In this document: in pieces, positions 8,553 to 17,021 of the stretch
Position numbering within the stretch: the stretch's first letter is position 1
How the letters are laid out: the number at the start of each line of letters is the position of its first letter
DNA from: JAQBXX01 sp947085325
GTDB taxonomy: Bacteria; Pseudomonadota; Gammaproteobacteria; SURF-13
DNA length: 50,283 nucleotides
NCBI GenBank assembly: GCA_947085325.1
Contig: CAMTVY010000014.1
Coordinates: 1-50,283, forward strand
Reading direction: 5' to 3'
Made by a program: the position numbers and the translations under genes
The notes under the pieces: model-generated
What the model saw: only the letters and a program-made list of their open reading frames with translations
Database searches by the model: none
Told to the model about the DNA's origin: nothing

Positions 8553-9188
8553 GACATTTTCCATGCGAGTGGGGGATGTGCACACACAGTTACACGCGAG
8601 TTCTCTGGGTCAAGCCTTGCATTGCAGCATTCCCGGGATTCAGGTCGCTCTGTCCGGGCGATGCCAGCGATCATTTCCTTTGTTTTTTGTTCTAGTTGCG
8701 GCATATGGCGGCCTTGATTAAAGTACTGTATATGCTGAATATTTTTATGCAGCAGCATGGTATTTACACAAGCTACGTCGGCATTTGATTTCGTTGGGTC
8801 TACCGCTTATGTGGCCTGACCCAGGCTTCAGTAATCATGGAGTCTTGGCATGCTTCGAGCGGGGGCGTGCCGATGCAGGGTTTGAGTGCCGCCCGGCTCT
8901 CGATATCCGCCTGCGGCGGCAGTGCGTTGCAGGGCTTGCCTGGCTTGTAACCTTTCATCTTTTTATGGGTATCCCGTATTTCGGACACATTTGCGGAATC
9001 TGTCAATCGCATCGATAGATCAGAATAATGTGTTGAAAGAGTACCGCTTTTTAGACAAATAGAAAAGTCCCGCCCAATGATCCGCCGTTCGAGCCAAGGC
9101 TCAAGGTGATGGTTGCCATGCCCGTGGCCTGATGCAGTGTGGAGATTTGCATAGGCAGGAGCCAGCAACCAGCCGGGATGTACAACTT
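8553..9188. other. Long intergenic stretch without a supportable gene
   Basis: About 636 bases between the ATPase gene and the mazG remnant. Short open frames exist on both strands, but none has a recognisable motif or a convincing ribosome-binding site. Just before the remnant, a 20-odd-codon frame ends ...KVMVAMPVA and stops at about 9132. It may be the decayed end of another gene, but this is weak. Confidence 0.5.
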
Positions 9189-9417
9189 ATGAGCAATACA
9201 ATCAGTACCGGGAGTCAGGCTGGTGGGGAGCCGGAGGGCGTGCTCGACGGCGTGGATGTATCCTCACCTGCGCTCGCGCGCGTGTCACGGAATTTCAGCG
9301 CCGCTTTCGCCGTATTGAAGCAATGCTTGCGCAAGGCGGCCGCAGGCCGGAAGAGTCCGCTCTGGAGGAGATGGATGCGTTGTGGAGTCAGGTGAAGGTC
9401 GAGGAAAAGGACCCTGA
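9189..9417 (+). pseudogene. Decayed second copy of the one-domain mazG
   Basis: Starts MSNTIS... and continues GVLDGVDVSSPALAR, matching the start of the mazG at 236. A 2-base net insertion then shifts the frame, and the sequence jumps straight to the last part (RFRRIEAMLAQGGRR ... LEEMDALWSQVK in the shifted frame). The missing middle corresponds to 222 bases of the intact copy and includes all the catalytic acidic motifs. The junction falls at GCGCCGC, a 7-base direct repeat found at both edges of the missing segment in the intact gene (340-346 and 562-568). The 3' end runs into the nadA stop codon. It cannot encode an active enzyme. Confidence 0.88.
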
Positions 9418-10545
9418 CTATTGTCCGGGCGTCGGGGCACTGACGGCTAGCATGCGCTCTACAGCACGGCGAGCGGGCTGGCGGATCGCAGCATCCACCT
9501 CTACTTGCGGTGACAAGGTCTCGAGGGCGTCCAGTATCTTTGGCAGGGTGATGCGCTGCATGTGCGGGCACAGCACGCATGGGCGGACAAAATCCACGGC
9601 AGGATTCTCCACCGCGACATTGTCCGCCATGGCGCACTCGGTCACCATGACCACTTTCGATGCGCCGGAGCTTTGCACGTCACGGATCATGCCGGAGGTG
9701 GAGCCGACAAAATCGGCTTCATCGCAGACCTCGGGCGGGCATTCAGGGTGTGCCAGAACGCGTACGCCGGGGAATTGCACGCGCAAGGCGCGAATCTGGG
9801 CGGGCGTGAAGCGCTCGTGCACCATGCAGGCGCCATGCCAGGCGATGATTTCGATGGTGGTTTGCCGCGCGACATTGGCGGCCAGATAGCGGTCGGGCAG
9901 AAAGATTACGCGTTGTACGCCAAATGCGCGCGCCGCCGCTTCGACCACACGCGCCGCATTGCTGGAGGTGCAGCAGTAGTCGGATTCCGCCTTCACGGCA
10001 GCGGAGGTGTTTACATAGCTCACCACCGGGGCACCGGGATAGCGCTGTTTGAGCAGGCGCACGTCGGCTGCAGTGATGGATTCGGCGAGCGAGCAGCCCG
10101 CCGCAGTGTCGGGTATCAGCACGGTGCGTTCGGGCGCCAGCACCTTCACTGTCTCGGCCATGAAGTGTACGCCACACATCACCACCACCGGCGCATCCTC
10201 CTGGTTGAGGGCGGCGGCATACTGGGCCAGTTGCAGTGAATCACCCACCTTGTCGGCCACGCCATAGGCGATCTCCGGCAGCTGGTAATTGTGCGCCAGA
10301 ATGAGTGCGCGCTTTTTCTGCTTGAGTTGATTGATACGGTGTATGAGTGGCGCCTTGAGCAGCCAGTCCACGTCGGCGATCAGGCCGTGCAGTTGCTCCC
10401 ACACCGGCTGGGTGGCGTGCGCAACTTCATCGGTGAACTGATCGTCACGCCAGGCCAGCACGGGTGCCGCGCCGCGTTCGCCCTGCGCTACGCGGGTGGT
10501 GATTGCATCATGCATTACATGCGGTGAAGTTGCTGTGGATGCCAT
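9418..10545 (-). CDS. nadA: Quinolinate synthase NadA
   Basis: About 375 residues from the ATG at 10545 (an upstream in-frame start at 10581 is less likely). NadA condenses iminoaspartate and dihydroxyacetone phosphate to quinolinate in de novo NAD synthesis and needs a [4Fe-4S] cluster. Visible family segments are LAHNYQLPEI, VVMCGVHFMAET (first cluster Cys), HPECPPEV (second Cys) and CVLCPHM near the C-terminus (third Cys). No nadB or nadC is adjacent. Its 3' end abuts the mazG remnant. Confidence 0.95.
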   Translation of the reverse strand: MASTATSPHVMHDAITTRVAQGERGAAPVLAWRDDQFTDEVAHATQPVWEQLHGLIADVDWLLKAPLIHRINQLKQKKRALILAHNYQLPEIAYGVADKVGDSLQLAQYAAALNQEDAPVVVMCGVHFMAETVKVLAPERTVLIPDTAAGCSLAESITAADVRLLKQRYPGAPVVSYVNTSAAVKAESDYCCTSSNAARVVEAAARAFGVQRVIFLPDRYLAANVARQTTIEIIAWHGACMVHERFTPAQIRALRVQFPGVRVLAHPECPPEVCDEADFVGSTSGMIRDVQSSGASKVVMVTECAMADNVAVENPAVDFVRPCVLCPHMQRITLPKILDALETLSPQVEVDAAIRQPARRAVERMLAVSAPTPGQ

Positions 10546-10618
10546 TGCTCGTATTCCCGGGCCGATAAGCATTTGACCCAAAAGCTAGCGTGTCAGTTCA
10601 GACTACGGCACTGTGCCG

Positions 10619-12412
10619 TCAGGTTGCGGAAGGCCTGGGCTGGCGGTCATTCGGGCGCAATTGGATAGAGAGTTCACGCAACTGCGCTTCCGAGGCGGGC
10701 GATGGTGCGCTGGTGAGCGGGCAGGCGGCCGTCTGCGTCTTGGGGAAGGCCATCACCTCCCGGATCGAGCTGGCGCCGGTCATGAGCATGGTAAGGCGGT
10801 CAAGCCCGAAGGCGATGCCGCCATGCGGCGGGCAGCCGTATTGCAGGGCATCAAGCAGAAAACCGAATTTTTCCTGCGCCTGCTCATCGCTGATGCCCAG
10901 CAGGCGGAAGACCGCGCTCTGCATCTCAGGCCGGTGAATACGTACCGAGCCGCCGCCAAGTTCGGTGCCGTTCAGCACCAGGTCGTAAGCGCGCGACAGG
11001 CATGCGCCGGGATCGCGCTCCAGCGCACTAATGTCATCCACTGCGGGCGCGGTGAAGGGGTGATGCAATGCTTGCCAGCGCTGGTTGTCGGCGTCGTGCT
11101 CGAACATCGGGAAGTCCACCACCCACAGCGGCCGCCAGCCATGCTGTAGCAGGTTGCAGTCGTGGCCCAGCTTGATGCGTAGCGCGCCGAGTGCGTCGCA
11201 GACGACCTTGGCCCGATCGGCGCCGAAGAAGATAAGGTCGCCATCGACGGCCTGGGTGCGCTGCATGATTTGCGTGATGACGGTGTCCGGCAGGAATTTG
11301 AGAATCGGAGATTGCAGGCCTTCACGGCCTTTGGACCACTCGTTGACCTTGATATAGGCCAGCCCCTTGGCGCCATAAATGGTGACGAACTGCGTATAGT
11401 CGTCGATTTCCTTGCGGGTGAGCGCACAGCCGCCCGGCAGGCGCAGCGCCGCTACGCGCCCGGCGGGGTCATTGGCCGGGCCGGAGAACACCTTGAACTC
11501 GACGTTGCACATGAGGTCGCCGACGTCCACCAGCTCAAGCGGTATGCGCAGGTCGGGTTTGTCGACGCCATAGCGCGTCATTGCGTCGCGCCAGGTCATG
11601 CGTGGGAAAGGTTTGGGCAGCGCGATTTCGAGTGTTTTCGCAAACAGCTCGCGCATCATGTCTTCCATCAGCGCGGTGATGGCGTGCTCGTCCATGAACG
11701 AAGTCTCAATGTCGAGCTGGGTGAATTCCGGTTGCCGGTCAGCACGCAGATCTTCATCACGGAAGCAGCGGGCGAACTGGTAGTAGCGCTCGAGCCCCGA
11801 CATCATCAGCAGCTGCTTGAACAGCTGCGGTGATTGCGGCAACGCAAAGAAACTGCCCGGATGGGTGCGCGAGGGCACCAGATAATCGCGCGCGCCTTCG
11901 GGCGTAGCCTTGGTGAGCATCGGTGTTTCGATGTCGAGGAAGTTGCGCGCATCGAGAAAACTGCGCAGGGTGCGGGTGATGCAGGCCCGCAACTTTAAAC
12001 GTTCCAGCATTTCCTTCCGGCGCAGATCGATATAGCGATAGCGCAGGCGCGTTTCTTCGTGCACGCCCTCTTCATCGAGCTGGAACGGCAGCGGCTGGGC
12101 GGCGTTGAGTATTTCAACTTCCGCGCTCAACACTTCAATCATGCCTGTCGGCAGGGAGGTGTTTTCCGTGCCCGGCGGACGCTTGCGCACGCAGCCCTTG
12201 ATGCGCAATACGTATTCGTTGCGCACGCGCTCCGCCAGCCTGAAGGCCTCGGCCTGTGCCGGGTCGAACACCACCTGCACCAGACCCTCGCGGTCGCGCA
12301 GATCGACGAAGATTACGCCGCCGTGATCACGCCGCCGGTGCACCCAGCCGCAGAGAGTGAGGTTCTGGTCGAGCAGTGTTTCGTTAACCTGCCCGCAATA
12401 ATGACTGCGCAT
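10619..12412 (-). CDS. aspS: Aspartyl-tRNA synthetase (probably non-discriminating)
   Basis: 597 residues, the usual length of the bacterial class II enzyme. It has an N-terminal anticodon-binding OB fold (LCGWVHRRRDHGG), the core with YRYIDLRR, FLDIETPML and FARCFRDEDLRADRQPEF, and the bacterial insertion domain. The C-terminal motif 3 includes GIAFGLDRL. Residue 30 is His and residue 81 is Gly. In the P. aeruginosa enzyme the equivalent His31 and Gly83 mark the non-discriminating form that also charges tRNA-Asn with Asp. It is last in an fmdB-DUF502-aspS operon on the minus strand. Confidence 0.96.
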   Translation of the reverse strand: MRSHYCGQVNETLLDQNLTLCGWVHRRRDHGGVIFVDLRDREGLVQVVFDPAQAEAFRLAERVRNEYVLRIKGCVRKRPPGTENTSLPTGMIEVLSAEVEILNAAQPLPFQLDEEGVHEETRLRYRYIDLRRKEMLERLKLRACITRTLRSFLDARNFLDIETPMLTKATPEGARDYLVPSRTHPGSFFALPQSPQLFKQLLMMSGLERYYQFARCFRDEDLRADRQPEFTQLDIETSFMDEHAITALMEDMMRELFAKTLEIALPKPFPRMTWRDAMTRYGVDKPDLRIPLELVDVGDLMCNVEFKVFSGPANDPAGRVAALRLPGGCALTRKEIDDYTQFVTIYGAKGLAYIKVNEWSKGREGLQSPILKFLPDTVITQIMQRTQAVDGDLIFFGADRAKVVCDALGALRIKLGHDCNLLQHGWRPLWVVDFPMFEHDADNQRWQALHHPFTAPAVDDISALERDPGACLSRAYDLVLNGTELGGGSVRIHRPEMQSAVFRLLGISDEQAQEKFGFLLDALQYGCPPHGGIAFGLDRLTMLMTGASSIREVMAFPKTQTAACPLTSAPSPASEAQLRELSIQLRPNDRQPRPSAT

Positions 12413-12445
12413 GACGGGGTTCCTGGTAATGTAAGGGCTGAAGTG

Positions 12446-13093
12446 TCAGGCGCCGGGTGTGGCGGCCGGTGCCGTGCTGCCGGAGGGTTTGGTGCGCGGG
12501 CCGGGTACGATCACGCCCATCGAGATGATCATTTTGAGCCCTTCGTCGACGCTCATGTCGAGCTCGATGGTGTCTTGCTTCGGCACCATGAGAAAGAAGC
12601 CCGAGGTCGGGTTGGGCGTGGTGGGCATGTAGACATTGACCACCTCGTCACGGGTTTTGGTCTGCGCCTCGCCTACCGTGATGCCGGTCTGGAATGCCAC
12701 AGTCCACAGCCCGCGGCGCGGATATTCGATCAGCAGCACCTTGCGGAAGGACTGGCCGCCGGGCGCAAACAGCGTTTCAGAAACCTGTTTGGCGCCGGAG
12801 TAGATAGAGCGTACCAGCGGGATGCGTGCGAGCAGGCGCTCCCAGGCATCTACCAACTGTCGCCCGAAGAAGTTGGCAACTACGATGCCGGTGACCAGCA
12901 CCACAGTGATAGTGAGTACGACCCCGAGGCCGGGAATGTGCAAGCCGAGCAGGACGTCAGGATGGTAGGCGGCGGGCAGCAGGAGCAGGGTGCGATCCAT
13001 GATGTCCACCATGAGCTTGATGACCAGCACGGTAACCCCGAGTGGCACCCAGATGAGCAGGCCGGCGATGACGTAACGACGCAGATGTGACAT
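12446..13093 (-). CDS. DUF502 family inner-membrane protein
   Basis: 215 residues. Two hydrophobic segments (about residues 8-30 and 53-77) frame a short loop, followed by the conserved segment RIPLVRSIYSGAKQV and a soluble C-terminal part with VYMPTTPNPTSGFF. This matches the DUF502 family, which often sits directly upstream of aspS as it does here. Biochemical role unknown. The tail after about residue 200 is Pro/Ala-rich and probably disordered. Confidence 0.88.
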   Translation of the reverse strand: MSHLRRYVIAGLLIWVPLGVTVLVIKLMVDIMDRTLLLLPAAYHPDVLLGLHIPGLGVVLTITVVLVTGIVVANFFGRQLVDAWERLLARIPLVRSIYSGAKQVSETLFAPGGQSFRKVLLIEYPRRGLWTVAFQTGITVGEAQTKTRDEVVNVYMPTTPNPTSGFFLMVPKQDTIELDMSVDEGLKMIISMGVIVPGPRTKPSGSTAPAATPGA

Positions 13094-13104
13094 GGTGCGC
13101 GAGG

Positions 13105-13446
13105 TCAGGCGGCAGAGTCGGTGCCGGGCGCCGCCGCCGGTTTGGCCGCGCTGTCAGCGGCAGGCTTCTCGGCCGGAGTCTTGACGGCCTCGGCCGTACC
13201 GGACTTCGCGGTATCGGGTTTCTCTGCATCGGATTTCGCGGGGTCGGCGGGTTTTTTCTGTCCCGCATGCTTGAAGTCTGTTTGATACCAGCCGCTGCCT
13301 TTCAGGTGAAAGGATGGTGCCGAGAGCAGTTGGCGCAGCGCTGGCTGACTGCAGGCGGGGCATGCGGCAGGCGGGGCGTCACTGAATTTCTGCATTACTT
13401 CAACGCGGTGCCCGCACAGGGTGCATTCATAATCGTAAATGGGCAT
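13105..13446 (-). CDS. FmdB-type zinc ribbon protein
   Basis: 113 residues starting MPIYDYECTLCGHRVEV, the hallmark of the FmdB zinc-ribbon family. A second Cys pair follows (CPACSQPAL). The zinc ribbon occupies about residues 1-45. The rest is a Lys/Ala/Pro-rich low-complexity tail with repeated AEKP-like units. It is the first gene of the operon leading to DUF502 and aspS. Function is unproven; a regulatory role is often assumed. Confidence 0.88.
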   Translation of the reverse strand: MPIYDYECTLCGHRVEVMQKFSDAPPAACPACSQPALRQLLSAPSFHLKGSGWYQTDFKHAGQKKPADPAKSDAEKPDTAKSGTAEAVKTPAEKPAADSAAKPAAAPGTDSAA

Positions 13447-13508
13447 AAGTCGGGCCGCGGTTGCGTGTGTCGATTAAATAAACAGGTGGTGAGAAAAATT
13501 ATTACCGT

Positions 13509-13514
13509 ATTATA
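13509..13514 (-). promoter_or_regulatory. Candidate -10 box upstream of fmdB
   Basis: A TATAAT hexamer on the minus strand lies about 63 bases upstream of the fmdB start, inside an AT-rich patch. The matching -35 is poor, so this is only a candidate promoter for the fmdB-DUF502-aspS operon. Confidence 0.35.
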
Positions 13515-13715
13515 CTCCAAAGAGAGCCCCGGAAAATCCTCAGGTCGAGCTTTTCGGAGGCGGCAATAGGAGGGGCGGCCGGGATTTTGTGGGCGCCAGC
13601 TTGCAGCCGCACGCCGTGATTGGCGGCAAGCGGCCCACCCAGGGGTCACGAAACGCTATCTATGGCGGATTAAGCCCGGAAACCCTCTCCGGCCCAATGG
13701 CGCGACGATAACACC

Positions 13716-15536
13716 ATGCACGGTTCTACCACCCCACCACTCCCCCCGGGGCACCGCTCTGACTGGAAGACGGTGCGCAGCCTGTTGCCCTACCTGTGGG
13801 AGTTTCGTGGCCGGGCGCTGTTTGCCATTTTCTGCCTGGTGCTGGCCAAGTTCGCCAATGTGGGCGTGCCGCTCATGCTCAAGGAGATCGTGGATCGGCT
13901 GGATGTGGCGCATAACCCGGTGCTGGTGTTGCCGCTCATGTTTGTGCTGGGCTATGGCCTGCTGCGCCTGAGCGCGGCATTGCTGGGCGAGTTGCGTGAT
14001 GCCGTCTTCGCCAAGGTGACGCAACGCGCTATCCGCCGCATCGCGCTCAAGGTATTCCGCCACCTGCATGCCCTGGCGCTGCGCTTTCATCTGGAGCGTC
14101 AGACCGGCGGGTTGTCGCGTGACATCGAGCGTGGCACGCGCGGCATCAGCTTCCTGCTGTCGTTCATGCTGTTCAACATCCTGCCGACGCTGCTGGAGAT
14201 AGCGCTGGTGGCGGCAATCCTGCTGGGCAAGTATTCGGTCTGGTATGCGCTGGTGACGTTCGCCACCCTGGTGGTATATGTGGTGTTCACGCTGGTCGTC
14301 ACGGAGTGGCGGCTGAAATACACGCGTGCCAAGAATGAAATGGACTCGAGGGCGAACACGCGCGCCATCGACAGTCTTATCAATTACGAAACCGTGAAGT
14401 ATTTCGGCAACGAAGAGTACGAGTCGCGCCGTTATGACGAAAACCTCGCCGCACTGGAGCACGTGTCAGTAAAAAACCAGACCTCGATGGCGCTGTTGAA
14501 CTTCGGCCAGAGCGCGATTATCGCGGTCGGCGTGACCGTGCTCATGTGGCTTGCGAGTGCCGATGTGGTGAGCGGCGCAATGACGCTGGGCGATCTGGTG
14601 CTGATCAACGCCTTTTTGTTGCAGGTATTCATCCCGCTCAATTTTCTGGGCTTCGTCTACCGCGAAATCAAGAACTCGCTCGTCGACATGGAGCGCATGT
14701 TCAGCCTGATGGCGGTTGAGACCGACATCAAGGACAAGCCTGACGCGGCACTACTGGCCGTGGGCGAGTGCCGTGTCCGTTTCGAGGGTGTGAGCTTCGG
14801 CTATGACCGGGAGCGCAATATTCTGTCCGGGGTTGATTTTGAAATCGCGCCGGGACGCAAGCTTGCCGTCGTCGGGCCAAGCGGCGCCGGCAAGTCAACG
14901 CTGGCACGGCTGTTGTTCCGCTTCTACGATGTCAGTGGCGGCCGCATCACGGTCAATGGCATCGACATTCGTGATGTCAGCCAGGCGAGCCTGCGCGCGG
15001 CCATCGGCATCGTGCCGCAGGATACGGTGCTGTTCAACGATACTATTTATTACAATATCGCCTATGCCAAGCCCGAGGCTACGCGGGACGAGGTGGTGCG
15101 TGCCGCGCGGCAGGCGCATATTCACGATTTTATCGAGTCATGGCCCAAGGCCTACGATACCCTGGTGGGCGAGCGCGGTCTCAAGCTCTCCGGGGGCGAG
15201 AAACAGCGCGTGGCCATCGCGCGTGCGATTCTGAAAGGGCCGCAGATCCTGATTTTTGACGAAGCCACCTCGGCGCTGGACTCCCGCTCGGAGCGTGCGA
15301 TCCTCTCGGCGCTGGATGAAGTCGCTGCGCGCCATACCACGCTGGTGATTGCACACCGCCTTTCCACGGTGATAGACGCCGACGAGATACTGGTGATGGA
15401 GCACGGGCGCATCGTGGAGCGCGGCACGCACCGCAGCCTGCTGGCGCAGGCTGGGCATTATGCGCATATGTGGGCGCTGCAACAGGAAGAGCGGCGCAGG
15501 CAGGGCGAACAGCAGGCAGTACCTGACGCGGGATAA
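13716..15536 (+). CDS. Atm1/HMT1-type ABC exporter (fused permease and ATPase)
   Basis: 606 residues. An N-terminal six-helix exporter domain (about residues 20-330) is followed by an ATP-binding domain with Walker A GPSGAGKST, signature LSGGEKQR, Walker B ILIFDEATSALD and the switch His in VIAHRLST. The transmembrane part contains NYETVKYFGNE, typical of the ABCB7/Atm1 subgroup that exports glutathione-linked or heavy-metal compounds. It would act as a homodimer in the inner membrane. An SDR gene follows after 12 bases. Substrate is inferred only from subfamily. Confidence 0.92.
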   Translation: MHGSTTPPLPPGHRSDWKTVRSLLPYLWEFRGRALFAIFCLVLAKFANVGVPLMLKEIVDRLDVAHNPVLVLPLMFVLGYGLLRLSAALLGELRDAVFAKVTQRAIRRIALKVFRHLHALALRFHLERQTGGLSRDIERGTRGISFLLSFMLFNILPTLLEIALVAAILLGKYSVWYALVTFATLVVYVVFTLVVTEWRLKYTRAKNEMDSRANTRAIDSLINYETVKYFGNEEYESRRYDENLAALEHVSVKNQTSMALLNFGQSAIIAVGVTVLMWLASADVVSGAMTLGDLVLINAFLLQVFIPLNFLGFVYREIKNSLVDMERMFSLMAVETDIKDKPDAALLAVGECRVRFEGVSFGYDRERNILSGVDFEIAPGRKLAVVGPSGAGKSTLARLLFRFYDVSGGRITVNGIDIRDVSQASLRAAIGIVPQDTVLFNDTIYYNIAYAKPEATRDEVVRAARQAHIHDFIESWPKAYDTLVGERGLKLSGGEKQRVAIARAILKGPQILIFDEATSALDSRSERAILSALDEVAARHTTLVIAHRLSTVIDADEILVMEHGRIVERGTHRSLLAQAGHYAHMWALQQEERRRQGEQQAVPDAG

Positions 15537-15548
15537 ATTTACACGTAC

Positions 15549-16403
15549 ATGGAGCCTGCTACCCAAAAAATTATTCTTATTACCGGCTGCTCCAGCGGTA
15601 TTGGTCTGTGCCTGGCTGAAAATCTGCATGCGCTGGGCCAGCGTGTGTTTGCCACTGTGCGTAAAGCGGAAGATGTCGCCAGGCTCGCGGCGCAAGGGAT
15701 CGAGAGCCTGCAACTCGATCTGGGCGACTCAGCTTCCATACGCGGGGCCGTGGATGAAATCCTGCGGCGTACGCACGGGCGCATGGACGCGCTTATCAAC
15801 AATGGCGCTTACGGCCAGTCCGGGGCGGTGGAAGATCTGCGGCGCGAGGTGATGCGCGCGCAGTTTGAAACAAATTTGTTCGGCTGGCTGGAGCTTACCA
15901 ATCTGATCATCCCGGTCATGCGCCGGCAAGGGCATGGGCGCATCATCAACATCGGCTCACTGCTGGGCTTTGTCGCCTTGCCTTACCGTGGTGCGTATAA
16001 CGCCAGCAAATACGCGCTGGAAGGCCTTACCGATACACTGCGGCTGGAGCTGGCGGACACCGCCATCCATATTGCCATCATCGAGCCCGGCCCGATCACC
16101 AGCCGGTTCCGCGCCAACGCCTTTGCCAGCTATCAGCGCAGCATTGATGCCGAACACAGCGCGCACCGCGAACGTTATGCCGCGCTCGAACGACGCCTGA
16201 CCCAGCCCGGTCCGGTCGCGCCGTTCACCCTGCCGCCAGAGGCCGTATTGCGCAAGGTGCTGCATGCGCTGACCAGCCGCCGCCCACGGTTACGCTACTA
16301 CGTCACTTTCCCGAGCTATCTCTTTGCCGTGCTGCGCCGGGTGTTGACCACACGCATGCTGGACCGGATATTGTTGCGCATTGCGGGTGGCGAGCAGCGT
16401 TGA
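15549..16403 (+). CDS. Short-chain dehydrogenase/reductase
   Basis: 284 residues with a classical SDR layout: TGCSSGIG nucleotide-binding motif near the N-terminus, LDLGD, NNGAYG (a variant of NNAG), the catalytic Ser in INIGSLLG and the YNASK active-site Tyr/Lys. Substrate unknown. It follows the ABC exporter closely and probably shares its transcript. The C-terminal 60 residues include a hydrophobic stretch (YYVTFPSYLFAVLRRVL), hinting at membrane association. Confidence 0.9.
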   Translation: MEPATQKIILITGCSSGIGLCLAENLHALGQRVFATVRKAEDVARLAAQGIESLQLDLGDSASIRGAVDEILRRTHGRMDALINNGAYGQSGAVEDLRREVMRAQFETNLFGWLELTNLIIPVMRRQGHGRIINIGSLLGFVALPYRGAYNASKYALEGLTDTLRLELADTAIHIAIIEPGPITSRFRANAFASYQRSIDAEHSAHRERYAALERRLTQPGPVAPFTLPPEAVLRKVLHALTSRRPRLRYYVTFPSYLFAVLRRVLTTRMLDRILLRIAGGEQR

Positions 16404-16427
16404 AAAAGGCCCTCCCGTGGGAGGGCC
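16403..16427 (-). terminator. Intrinsic terminator of the cytochrome P460 gene
   Basis: A 9-bp GC stem (arms 16408-16416 and 16419-16427, 2-nt loop) is followed on the minus strand by five T residues (16403-16407). It lies 25 bases past the P460 stop codon and directly at the end of the convergent SDR gene. Confidence 0.75.
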
Positions 16428-16452
16428 AACAAGCAGCAGGCAGGGGTAATTT

Positions 16453-16929
16453 TCAATTGCGCGGTTTGCTGAAGACAAATGCAGATTTTTCTTCCGGGGC
16501 ATGGCAGGCGAAGCAGGATTTGCCGCCATCATTGACCAGGCGCTGGTCTCGGCTGTTGCCGGCGAAGCCTTCAAAACCCCAGCCACCGGTGTCCTTGAAG
16601 CGCTTGGCGTTGCGCTGCATGACGCCGACCAGCTTGCGTTCGCCTTCCTGTAAGGCATTGCCGCCTTCGTTGTAGTGAAGCAGGTCAAACACCAGTACGG
16701 CCCCATCAGCATATTTGCCGCTCTTCAGTCCCTGCTGCGCTTTTTTGTTGGCATACACGTGGTGGATGCCGCCGAACGGATTTTCCAGCGGGTGGCCGGG
16801 CTGGATCACCATGCTTTTGACATGATGCCAGTCGCGGTAGCCATCGGGGTAGCTTACGCCGGCATCACCCGCCCAGACGGCGGTACACATCAGTCCGGCA
16901 ACCAGTACAGCGGGAATACGGTAGTTCAT
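16453..16929 (-). CDS. Cytochrome P460 family protein
   Basis: 158 residues from the ATG at 16929, preceded by a GGAGG site. A Sec signal peptide is visible (MNYRIPAVLVAG ... WA, about 20 residues). The mature part contains YPDGYRDWHHVKSMV and, near the C-terminus, the c-type heme motif CFACH. Cytochromes P460 oxidise hydroxylamine in nitrifiers and use an unusual Lys-heme cross-link; many homologues in other bacteria have unknown substrates. The periplasmic product may deal with hydroxylamine or nitric oxide. The gene is divergent from a MarR regulator, with a shared palindrome between them. Confidence 0.88.
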   Translation of the reverse strand: MNYRIPAVLVAGLMCTAVWAGDAGVSYPDGYRDWHHVKSMVIQPGHPLENPFGGIHHVYANKKAQQGLKSGKYADGAVLVFDLLHYNEGGNALQEGERKLVGVMQRNAKRFKDTGGWGFEGFAGNSRDQRLVNDGGKSCFACHAPEEKSAFVFSKPRN

Positions 16930-16940
16930 GGCGGGGCCTC

Positions 16941-16975
16941 CTGTATTATGGTATCGAGTCGATACTATAATACAG
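16941..16975. promoter_or_regulatory. 35-bp palindromic operator between P460 and marR
   Basis: Inverted repeat with 17-base arms (16941-16957 and 16959-16975), a 1-base centre and only one mismatch. It covers the predicted -10 boxes of both divergent genes, including a TATAAT at 16966-16971 on the plus strand. It is the best candidate binding site for the adjacent MarR protein. Confidence 0.75.
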
Positions 16976-16993
16976 GGCATCAGCGTTTGTCAA
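16964..16993 (-). promoter_or_regulatory. Promoter of the cytochrome P460 gene
   Basis: A consensus TTGACA -35 box (16988-16993) is followed after 18 bases by TATAGT (16964-16969) on the minus strand. The -10 lies inside the palindromic operator, so a bound repressor would block RNA polymerase. Confidence 0.65.
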
Positions 16994-17021
16994 TACAGTA
17001 TGGAGGCGCTACTATATCGCC

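Noticed and set aside
8785..9168. Open frames on both strands between the ATPase gene and the mazG remnant.
   Set aside because: No conserved motif, no clear ribosome-binding site, and overlapping frames on opposite strands suggest chance frames in GC-rich DNA.
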